Source: Lachnospiraceae bacterium (lineage in GTDB: Bacteria > Bacillota > Clostridia > Lachnospirales > Lachnospiraceae). From it: 64,000 nucleotides of DNA. A program made the position numbers and the translations under genes. The notes under the pieces were generated by a model, which worked only from the letters and a program-made list of their open reading frames with translations, was not told the DNA's origin and searched no databases. Below, piece after piece: positions 51,563 through 58,572 of this stretch (positions within the stretch are counted from its first letter, which is position 1; every line of letters starts with the position of its first letter). The stretch lies in the NCBI GenBank assembly GCA_900759665.1, contig CAAEWE010000042.1, positions 1 through 64,000 on the forward strand. The letters are read 5' to 3'.

Positions 51563-53140
51563 ATGTCATATACGGCATTATATCGGAAGTTCCGGCCATC
51601 GGGCTTTGATGAGGTCAAGGGGCAGGATCACATTGTGACGACCCTGCGGAATCAGATCAAGACGGATCGGATCGGTCATGCGTATCTGTTTTGCGGAACC
51701 CGTGGAACCGGTAAGACTTCGGTGGCAAAGATCATGGCGAAAGCGGTAAACTGTGAATCGCCGGTAGACGGCAGCCCATGTAACCAGTGTGCCATGTGCC
51801 AGAAGATCAACAGCCAGACATCCATGAATGTCATAGAGATTGATGCGGCGTCCAATAATGGTGTGGGAAACATCCGTGATATTATTGATGAGGTGCAGTA
51901 TTCTCCTACGGAGGGTCGTTATAAGGTATATATTATCGACGAGGTACACATGCTTTCCACGGGAGCATTTAATGCTCTTTTAAAGACACTGGAGGAGCCG
52001 CCGGAGTATGTGATATTTATTCTTGCAACGACGGAGGTTCATAAGATACCGATCACGATTCTTTCCCGTTGTCAGAGATATAATTTTAAAAGGATCACAA
52101 TCGATATCATACAGGCGAGACTGCGGGAACTTGTGGATAAAGAGCAGCTCACGGTTGAGGATAAGGCACTGCGCTATATTGCCAAGACTGCCGATGGTTC
52201 TTTGCGTGATGCACTGAGTCTGCTGGATCAGTGTATTGCTTTTTATCTGGGACAGGCATTGACTTACGACAAAGCACTGGATGTACTTGGAGCAGTAGAT
52301 ACCTCCGTATACAGCCGGATGTTCCGGTATGTGGCAGATTATAATGCTGTGGGATGTCTGGAGCTTGTGGAGGAAATGATGGTAAGCGGCAGGGATCTGA
52401 CACAGTTTATCAATGAATTTATCTGGTATCTGCGTAATCTTCTTCTGGTCGGGAGCTCGGAACAAGGGAGTGAACTGGTGGATGTTTCCAGTGAGCAGCT
52501 TGTCAATCTGCAGGAAGAAAGCAGGATTTTGCCGCAGGAAACGTTGATCCGGTATATACGTATTTTGTCGGATCTATCGAATCAGATCCGATATGCAGTA
52601 CAGAAAAGAATATTGATCGAGGTTGCGCTGATCAAGCTTTGTAAGCCACAGATGGATGATAAGCAGGATATGACCACGATATTACAGCGGCTGGATGCCA
52701 TGGAAAAGCAGCTTGAAAACGGTGTGACCGTGGCAGCAGCTGTACCGTCTGCTGCAATATCAGCCGGAACGAAGGAACAAGAACCGGAAAAGCCGAAAAT
52801 CTGTCCCAAGGCAGTGCCGGAGGACATCCGGGAATTGCTCAAAAGCTGGCCACAGGTCATCAGCCGGTGTGGTCCGGTAGAGCGGATCGCCCTGGACAAT
52901 GCCAAGAGAACAGTCGGGGAGAATGGGGCACTGGTGCTTCAATTTGCGGATCCTACGGATGGAGGAATATTCCAGCAGGATGATGGAAAACGTCTGGAGG
53001 AACTGGGAGAGATTGTAAAAAATATTCTGGGGAAAGAAGTAGAACTTCAGATCCGGGTTGTTTCCGAGAAAGTTCAGGAGCAATACGAAGATATTGGAAA
53101 TATTATCCATTTTGATGGAATAGAAATTATAGACGATTAG
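51563..53140 (+). CDS. dnaX: DNA polymerase III subunits gamma and tau
   Basis: DnaX is the AAA+ core of the clamp loader. The 525-residue protein shows YRKFRPSGFDEVKGQ, Walker A GTRGTGKTS near 45, four zinc-binding cysteines in CESPVDGSPCNQCAMC, the DEVHMLS Walker B and the sensor SRCQRYNFKR. The C-terminal ~160 residues are variable, as in tau. No obvious slippery A-run is seen. TAGGAGACAGTT precedes the start. It heads the classic dnaX-ybaB-recR cluster. Confidence 0.96.
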   Translation: MSYTALYRKFRPSGFDEVKGQDHIVTTLRNQIKTDRIGHAYLFCGTRGTGKTSVAKIMAKAVNCESPVDGSPCNQCAMCQKINSQTSMNVIEIDAASNNGVGNIRDIIDEVQYSPTEGRYKVYIIDEVHMLSTGAFNALLKTLEEPPEYVIFILATTEVHKIPITILSRCQRYNFKRITIDIIQARLRELVDKEQLTVEDKALRYIAKTADGSLRDALSLLDQCIAFYLGQALTYDKALDVLGAVDTSVYSRMFRYVADYNAVGCLELVEEMMVSGRDLTQFINEFIWYLRNLLLVGSSEQGSELVDVSSEQLVNLQEESRILPQETLIRYIRILSDLSNQIRYAVQKRILIEVALIKLCKPQMDDKQDMTTILQRLDAMEKQLENGVTVAAAVPSAAISAGTKEQEPEKPKICPKAVPEDIRELLKSWPQVISRCGPVERIALDNAKRTVGENGALVLQFADPTDGGIFQQDDGKRLEELGEIVKNILGKEVELQIRVVSEKVQEQYEDIGNIIHFDGIEIIDD

Positions 53141-53157
53141 AAAGGCAGGAAAGAAAA

Positions 53158-53508
53158 ATGGCTAAGAGAGGTGGATTTCCGGGAGGAATGCCGGGAAATA
53201 TGAATAATCTGATGAAGCAGGCACAGAGAATGCAGCGTCAGATGGAAGAGAAAACAAAAGAGCTGGAGGAAAAAGAATTCGAGGCATCCGCCGGCGGCGG
53301 TGTTGTTACGGTAAAGGTATCCGGTAAAAAAGAAGTATTATCCGTAAAGCTTTCAGAAGAAGTTGTGGATCCGGATGATATTGAGACACTGGAGGATCTG
53401 ATCGTTGCCGCGACCAATGAGGCACTGCGCAAGATGGAAGAAGAAAATGCACAGGTAATGCAGCAGCTGACCGGAGGACTTGGCGGCATGGGCGGCGGAT
53501 TGTTCTAA
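53158..53508 (+). CDS. YbaB/EbfC-family nucleoid-associated protein
   Basis: The 116-residue protein has a Gly/Met-rich N-terminus (GGFPGGMPGNMNNLMKQAQR), then the helical and beta core ASAGGGVVTVKVSGKKEV and a Gly/Met-rich tail ending GGMGGGLF. Family members are dimeric DNA-binding proteins of the nucleoid. Its place between dnaX and recR is conserved in many bacteria. GAAAGGCAGGAAAG precedes the start. Confidence 0.93.
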   Translation: MAKRGGFPGGMPGNMNNLMKQAQRMQRQMEEKTKELEEKEFEASAGGGVVTVKVSGKKEVLSVKLSEEVVDPDDIETLEDLIVAATNEALRKMEEENAQVMQQLTGGLGGMGGGLF

Positions 53509-53542
53509 TACCACAAATCATACCGAAGGGAAAGTGACCAAA

Positions 53543-54139
53543 ATGGATGTATACAGCAGTCAGATCACTGCTCTGGTGGAACAATTGTCGAGACTGCCGG
53601 GAATCGGTGCCAAATCCGCACAAAGGCTGGCATTTCATATTCTGAACATGCCGGAGGATCAGGTAGCAGGCTTGACCCGGGCGATGACCAATGCCAAAAA
53701 AAATGTGCATTATTGCAAAGAATGCTGTACGTACACGGATCAGGAGCTGTGTCCGATCTGTGCCAGTGATAAAAGAAATCACAGAGTGATCATGGTGGTG
53801 GAAAATCCCCGTGATCTGGCAGCATATGAAAAAACCGGCAAATACGATGGTGTCTATCATGTACTTCATGGGGCGATTTCTCCGATGCTGGGGATTGGTC
53901 CGGCAGATATCCGCTTAAGAGAATTGATGGTCCGGTTACAGCAGGATGTGGATGAAGTGATCGTAGCGACGAACAAAAATCTCGAGGGTGATGCCACAGC
54001 TACCTATATCAGCAAGCTGGTAAAGCCTACAGGGATCAAGGTGAGCCGGATCGCCAGCGGTGTTCCGGTAGGAGGCGATTTAGAATATATCGACGAAGTG
54101 ACACTTCTGCGGGCTCTGGAGGGCAGAACAGACATGTAG
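53543..54139 (+). CDS. recR: recombination protein RecR
   Basis: RecR works with RecO and RecF to load RecA at gaps. The 198-residue protein shows the helix-hairpin-helix LSRLPGIGAKSAQRLAFH, the four-cysteine zinc finger CKECCTYTDQELCPIC, and the Toprim domain VVENPRDLAAYEKTG with GVYHVLHGAISPM. In-frame codons from 53480 overlap the ybaB gene; ATG at 53543 fits family alignment. Its last 60 bases overlap the end of yyaC on the other strand. Confidence 0.95.
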   Translation: MDVYSSQITALVEQLSRLPGIGAKSAQRLAFHILNMPEDQVAGLTRAMTNAKKNVHYCKECCTYTDQELCPICASDKRNHRVIMVVENPRDLAAYEKTGKYDGVYHVLHGAISPMLGIGPADIRLRELMVRLQQDVDEVIVATNKNLEGDATATYISKLVKPTGIKVSRIASGVPVGGDLEYIDEVTLLRALEGRTDM

Positions 54140-54679
54140 TGTCCGGAGAATACCCTGGGAAATAAAACCGGCAAGCTCGGCAACGGTCAGGAGCCGGGTT
54201 GTCTGCAGTGTCAGGTGATTATTGCTGCCGGAGTGATTTACAATTCCTGTGATGTGGATATCACCTGCGGCAGGCAGATCATGGCTGACACCGATACCGG
54301 GACGGAGACTTCCGGTGCCGAGAGTGACAAAGCCGATGTGTTCCGGGATGCCGAGAGACGCATCGATTGCAACAATAAAAGGATTCGAATAACGGTTATA
54401 TATAGAAGCAAGTGTTTCGGAAAGATTACCGGCATGGACGGTGTGACGCAGGCTTCCGTATACAGCCGTTTTTTTGGTGCAGTGAGACAGGGAAAGAGAG
54501 GTGATCAGCTGATGTCCTACCAGAGGACCAAGGCTGTCTCCGGTTGCACGGTCGGATCCGATGCATAAAAAAACGATCGGTCTGTTTTCTGTCCGGGAGA
54601 TCATTTCCTGAAGAGATAGGCAGAATTTGCCGAGACTTTTTGTGGCAGAAGGGGCGAAATAAAGCGTTGTATTAGTCAT
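54080..54679 (-). CDS. yyaC: sporulation protein YyaC (DUF1256, Gpr-like fold)
   Basis: The 199-residue protein has the DUF1256 pattern: PIVFLCIGSDRATGDSLGPLVG near residues 33-53 (quoted in part as CIGSDRATGDSLGPLVG), then VYGSLRHTVHA, FIVAIDASLG and the C-terminal VAELAGFISQGI. The family is related to the germination protease Gpr and appears in spore formers. AAAGGATATATTT precedes the ATG. The gene converges on recR and overlaps its last 60 bases. Its presence suggests a spore-forming ancestor or present ability. Confidence 0.87.
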   Translation of the reverse strand: MTNTTLYFAPSATKSLGKFCLSLQEMISRTENRPIVFLCIGSDRATGDSLGPLVGHQLITSLSLSHCTKKTAVYGSLRHTVHAGNLSETLASIYNRYSNPFIVAIDASLGIPEHIGFVTLGTGSLRPGIGVSHDLPAAGDIHITGIVNHSGSNNHLTLQTTRLLTVAELAGFISQGILRTLHVCSALQSPQKCHFVDIF

Positions 54680-54876
54680 AAATATATCCTTTCCGTGTCT
54701 TATATTTGAATTTGTATTATAAGTATGCCCCCGGAACAAAAAACTAAACCTCTATTTTTGGATGGGATTGTCGAAATCTATCCTGTAAAAAAGGAAAAAG
54801 AAACATTGCTTCGACAGGAAACATCACTGCATAAGTGTTATATTAACCGAAAAATAAGTAGTGAGGTGTGAGTCAG

Positions 54877-56130
54877 ATGGAGGAGACGAACCGTGATGCC
54901 AAGGAAGAAAAAAAGCTTTATGAATACAAAACATTTCCGAAAAATGTACGTCAGATAGGTGTCCCGCTTCCGGGACAGAAGATATATCTGGAGGATTATG
55001 TCATCACATATCTCAAACAGTGCTTTGTACATGCACAAGAGCCGGTGATCGTACTTTTGCTGGGTAAAAATGGAGAAGAGACTGCAGGGAAAGCTGTTTT
55101 TTTGTATGGTGCTATGATGCTGGAAGAAAAAGGGGTTCTGGAACGGGGAAGCATTTCAAAGGAGGTCTGGGAGGAAATATACCGGTGTATTTCTGAAAAT
55201 TTTCCGGGAGCACAGGTGCTTGGGTGGGCCTGTGGTGTGCCGATGTGGAGCGGCAGTGTGGACAGTCAGGTGCGCAAGCTGCAGAAAGCTGAATTTGCCG
55301 GAGAAAATACAACATTATTTCTATGGGATCTCAGTGAAAAAGAGGAAAAGATATTTTTATGGCAGAGAAGCATGTTAAAGGAAATGTCTGGATATTACGT
55401 GTATTTTGAAAAAAATCCCCAGATGCAGAATTTTATGCTGGACAGCAGCGAAATGGAAAGTATCGATGGAAACTACGAGGATACGGTCACGGTATCCATG
55501 CGTCATGTAATGGAAGAAAAGGAGGAACACAAAAAGAATCTGCAGCTTCTGGGTTACTGTGGTGCCGTAGCGGCAGGAATTGCCCTTTTGTTTGGTGTAC
55601 ATACGATGTTGGACAGCACGGCACGGATCCAGAAAATGGAGCAGACAGTAGAGAGTCTGACGGAATATGTGGGAAAACAGCAGGAGGATGTGGCAGCCAT
55701 GTCCAGGCAGGCACAAAACATGGTAAAACAGATCCCGTATCAGAGTGCGGAGTCTGCTGCACAAACCGGGGAACCATCGGAAGCTGCAAAGACAAAACGC
55801 ACAACCACGGAGCAGATAACGCAGGAAGCTTCGGAGAAAAAAAGCGGCGAAGAGGAGAAACCGACGGAAGAACCGGAGCAAAATACGAACGTGCAGGGGA
55901 AATCCGGCGGACAGGCCCGATCACAAAAAAATAAAACGGTAAAACATACAAGCACCGGAAAAGGGAAGCAGAGCTATGTGGTACAAAAAGGGGATACCCT
56001 TTCGCAGATCATATGGAAACAGTATCATGATCTTTCTTATGAAAAAAAGATAAAAAAAGCAAACGGTTTAGAGAATGCAGATGAAATTTATGAGGGGCAG
56101 TATCTTGTACTGCCGGAATATAAAAAATAA
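54877..56130 (+). CDS. membrane protein with degenerate JAB-like domain and C-terminal LysM
   Basis: Residues ~30-190 look like a JAB/MPN fold: KIYLEDYVITYLKQ, VIVLLLGK, VWEEIYRCISENFPGAQVLGW, then a segment where JAMM enzymes have HxH-x10-D but this protein has GWACGVPMWSGSVDSQV, so the metal-binding histidines are gone. A membrane helix (~218-236), a coiled coil, a ~90-residue Glu/Thr/Lys-rich disordered linker and a LysM domain (YVVQKGDTLSQIIWKQY, ~370-415) follow. The LysM should bind peptidoglycan outside while the JAB-like part stays inside. GAGGTG supports the ATG at 54877 over the GTG at 54868. Confidence 0.75.
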   Translation: MEETNRDAKEEKKLYEYKTFPKNVRQIGVPLPGQKIYLEDYVITYLKQCFVHAQEPVIVLLLGKNGEETAGKAVFLYGAMMLEEKGVLERGSISKEVWEEIYRCISENFPGAQVLGWACGVPMWSGSVDSQVRKLQKAEFAGENTTLFLWDLSEKEEKIFLWQRSMLKEMSGYYVYFEKNPQMQNFMLDSSEMESIDGNYEDTVTVSMRHVMEEKEEHKKNLQLLGYCGAVAAGIALLFGVHTMLDSTARIQKMEQTVESLTEYVGKQQEDVAAMSRQAQNMVKQIPYQSAESAAQTGEPSEAAKTKRTTTEQITQEASEKKSGEEEKPTEEPEQNTNVQGKSGGQARSQKNKTVKHTSTGKGKQSYVVQKGDTLSQIIWKQYHDLSYEKKIKKANGLENADEIYEGQYLVLPEYKK

Positions 56131-56168
56131 AACGGGAGGTTGTATATTCCGTCAAAGTTATGTAAAAT

Positions 56169-56199
56169 AAGTGGTAGCCCTTACAGGCTATCACTTTTT
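56169..56199 (+). terminator. terminator after the LysM gene
   Basis: AGTGGTAGCC pairs (one G-T) with GGCTATCACT and is followed by TTTTT. The DUF5711 gene starts 17 nt later. Confidence 0.75.
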
Positions 56200-56215
56200 A
56201 GATTGGAGCAGCAGC

Positions 56216-57379
56216 ATGTCGGAAGAAATAAGTACAACAGAGGATCAAAAAGCACTCTGGCACAACAGGATGTTTATTGTGATATGCATTGCCAGTATTG
56301 TTGTGGCAGTGGGAATTTTTATCCTGCTGGTAAATGGCTATATTAACAAACAATATACGGGATATGAGGTGATCCGGGAGGTACAGAGACAGGATGCCGG
56401 TGCAGAGAAATATCTGTGCCATAATGGTTCCTTTATCAAATACAGCAAGGATGGTATTTCCGGAGTTGATATGTCTGGAAAAACACTCTGGACAGGAAGC
56501 TACGAGATGGGAAATCCCTCTGTTGTGATGAGGGGGGAGTATATTCTCGTTGCAGATATCGGAGGGAAAGATGCGGTGATCTACAATGGGCAGCATGAGG
56601 CGACGGAGCTGTCGGTGGACTATGAGATCAAGCAGGCGGATGTGTCAAAGCAGGGGCTGGCGGCACTGTTACTTGAGGACAGCTCCTCAGATATGATCAA
56701 TATTTATAATCCTTATGATGTGTCCTCCAAGCTTCTGGTAAAGATTCCGACCAATGTCGATGACGGTTATCCGGTATGCATGGCGATATCTCCGGACGGG
56801 ACAAGCGTTGCGGCATCATACATCTGCGTATCTGCCGGCAAAGTAGAAAGCAGGGTTGTATTTTACAATTTTTCGGATGTTGGCAAAAATTCCGACTGTA
56901 TTGTTGGAGCCAGAAATTATCAGAAATCTCTGGTGACAGATCTTCATTTTCTGTCGGATGATCAGGTGGTATTGTTTTCGGATAATGGATTTTATATATG
57001 GAAAGGGATGAAACAGCCAAAGCAGATCCTGTACCGGAAAGCAAAGGCACAGATCAAAAGTGTTTTCTATGACACAAACAATATAGGAATGGTTTTGGAG
57101 TCCGGCAATAAAAGGATGCCTTACCGTATGGACATTTACAATCTGAAAGGAACGAAGATATCTTCCTTTGGTTTTTCTAATGAATACAATGACATGCAGT
57201 TGTCTGATGGAGAGATCCTGTTCAGCTCCGCAAAAGAATGCGGTATTTTCCGCAAAAACGGAGTGCTGAGGTTTCATGCAGTGATCGAGGAAGGCGTAGA
57301 CTATTTTTTTAGGGGAACAAAGCGTAACCGGTATTATCTGTTTAATGACAGTGCAATACAGGAAATTAAATTAAAATAA
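56216..57379 (+). CDS. DUF5711 family membrane-anchored protein
   Basis: A cytoplasmic N-terminus of ~20 residues is followed by one membrane helix (~20-42). A ~340-residue outside domain of repeated beta strands comes next (GISGVDMSGKTLW, then MAISPDGTSVAASY, then LHFLSDDQVVLFSDNGFYIW). The repeats look like a beta propeller, the pattern of DUF5711. The function is unknown. GGAG lies 8 nt before the ATG at 56216; codons further upstream lie within the preceding terminator. It is adjacent to the JAB-LysM protein in the same direction, and both place a domain outside a single anchor, so they may work together in the envelope. Confidence 0.78.
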   Translation: MSEEISTTEDQKALWHNRMFIVICIASIVVAVGIFILLVNGYINKQYTGYEVIREVQRQDAGAEKYLCHNGSFIKYSKDGISGVDMSGKTLWTGSYEMGNPSVVMRGEYILVADIGGKDAVIYNGQHEATELSVDYEIKQADVSKQGLAALLLEDSSSDMINIYNPYDVSSKLLVKIPTNVDDGYPVCMAISPDGTSVAASYICVSAGKVESRVVFYNFSDVGKNSDCIVGARNYQKSLVTDLHFLSDDQVVLFSDNGFYIWKGMKQPKQILYRKAKAQIKSVFYDTNNIGMVLESGNKRMPYRMDIYNLKGTKISSFGFSNEYNDMQLSDGEILFSSAKECGIFRKNGVLRFHAVIEEGVDYFFRGTKRNRYYLFNDSAIQEIKLK

Positions 57380-57413
57380 ATCAAAAATTGCTGAAAAATT
57401 GAAGAATAAAGGC

Positions 57414-57460
57414 TTGACAAACACGCACGGTGATAATATACTTATCAAGTGCGTGTTTTT
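57414..57460 (+). promoter_or_regulatory. str operon promoter interlaced with a terminator-like hairpin
   Basis: TTGACA (57414-57419) and TATACT (57437-57442) are 17 nt apart, a near-perfect promoter for rpsL. AAACACGCAC (57419-57428) and GTGCGTGTTT (57449-57458), followed by further Ts, form a stem that straddles the -10 box. As RNA from upstream it would terminate DUF5711 transcripts; transcripts starting here would contain only the right arm. Confidence 0.8.
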
Positions 57461-57508
57461 GCGTACTTTTTTGCGTATTTTAATTATGATCACAGGAGGT
57501 GAAAATTA

Positions 57509-57922
57509 ATGCCAACATTTAACCAGTTAGTAAGAAAGGGAAGAAAGGTTTCTTCAAAGAAGTCTAATTCTCCTGCACTTCAGTACACCTACAATTCTTT
57601 AAATAAGAAAACTGTAGCTCAGAGCTCTCCACAGAAGAGAGGTGTTTGTACTGCAGTTCGTACTGCTACACCTAAGAAGCCTAACTCAGCTCTTAGAAAG
57701 ACCGCCAGAGTTCGTCTCTCAAACGGTATCGAGGTTACAACTTATATCCCAGGTGAGGGTCATAACCTTCAGGAGCATAGCGTTGTACTCATCCGTGGTG
57801 GAAGAGTAAAGGATTTGCCAGGTACCAGATATCATATTATCCGTGGTACACTCGATACAGCCGGTGTTGCAAACAGAAAGCAGGGCCGTTCTAAGTATGG
57901 AGCAAAGAGACCTAAGAAGTAA
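57509..57922 (+). CDS. rpsL: 30S ribosomal protein S12
   Basis: S12 sits at the decoding centre. The 137-residue protein has the N-terminal PTFNQLVRKGRK, TPKKPNSALRK with the lysine that mutates in streptomycin resistance (here the wild-type Lys), the RVKDLPGTRYHIIRG loop and a clostridial-type insertion after residue 25. CAGGAGGTGAAAATTA is a strong ribosome site. It heads the str operon rpsL-rpsG-fusA; codon choice is highly biased. Confidence 0.99.
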   Translation: MPTFNQLVRKGRKVSSKKSNSPALQYTYNSLNKKTVAQSSPQKRGVCTAVRTATPKKPNSALRKTARVRLSNGIEVTTYIPGEGHNLQEHSVVLIRGGRVKDLPGTRYHIIRGTLDTAGVANRKQGRSKYGAKRPKK

Positions 57923-58077
57923 TCATTCACTAATTTGGGGATGTGCCGGATTAATTTTTACTGATTAACCTGGTGCGGACACAGAAATTCGTGAGTACCG
58001 ATGAATTAATGATGACAATACGCTGATGCAGTGTCGGCTGTGTAGTATTGTCAAATAATATTAAGGAGGGAAGTAAC
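57923..58077 (+). promoter_or_regulatory. structured S12-S7 intergenic leader
   Basis: The 155-nt gap contains a perfect 8-bp stem GACAATAC (58014-58021)/GTATTGTC (58045-58052) with a 23-nt loop that can fold further. It ends about 25 nt before the rpsG start codon. In E. coli, S7 represses its operon by binding the S12-S7 intergenic RNA; whether this sequence does the same is inference. Confidence 0.45.
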
Positions 58078-58548
58078 GTGCCACGTAAAGGACATATACA
58101 GAAAAGAGATGTATTAGCAGATCCTGTCTACAAGAGCAAGGTTGTTACAAAGCTGATCAACAATATCATGTTAGATGGTAAGAAAGGTGTTGCTCAGAAG
58201 ATCGTTTATGGTGCATTTGAGCAGATCGCTGAGAAGTCCGGTAAGGACGCTCTCGAGGTATTCGAGGAGGCTATGAACAATATCATGCCTCAGCTTGAGG
58301 TAAAGGCAAGACGTATTGGTGGTGCTACTTATCAGGTACCTATCGAGGTTAGACCTGACAGAAGACAGGCACTGGCTCTTCGCTGGCTGACTCTGTTCTC
58401 ACGTAAGAGAGGCGAGAAGACAATGAAGGAAAGACTTGCTAACGAGATTCTTGATGCATCAAACAATACTGGCGCTGCCGTTAAGAGAAAAGAAGATATG
58501 CACAAAATGGCAGAGGCAAACAAGGCATTTGCACATTATCGCTGGTAA
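58078..58548 (+). CDS. rpsG: 30S ribosomal protein S7
   Basis: S7 nucleates assembly of the 30S head. The 156-residue protein begins PRKGHIQKRDVLADPVY and has the conserved KARRIGGATYQVPIEV and the MHKMAEANKAFAHYRW end. It starts with GTG at 58078 preceded by AAGGAGGGAAGTAAC; an in-frame upstream ATG at 58048 precedes that ribosome site and is not used. fusA follows after 24 nt. Confidence 0.98.
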   Translation: MPRKGHIQKRDVLADPVYKSKVVTKLINNIMLDGKKGVAQKIVYGAFEQIAEKSGKDALEVFEEAMNNIMPQLEVKARRIGGATYQVPIEVRPDRRQALALRWLTLFSRKRGEKTMKERLANEILDASNNTGAAVKRKEDMHKMAEANKAFAHYRW

Positions 58549-58572
58549 GATTCATAGAGGAGGTAAACGACC

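Noticed and set aside
50662..51618. 318-codon minus-strand frame over pfk
   Set aside because: Antisense shadow of a conserved gene without start signals.
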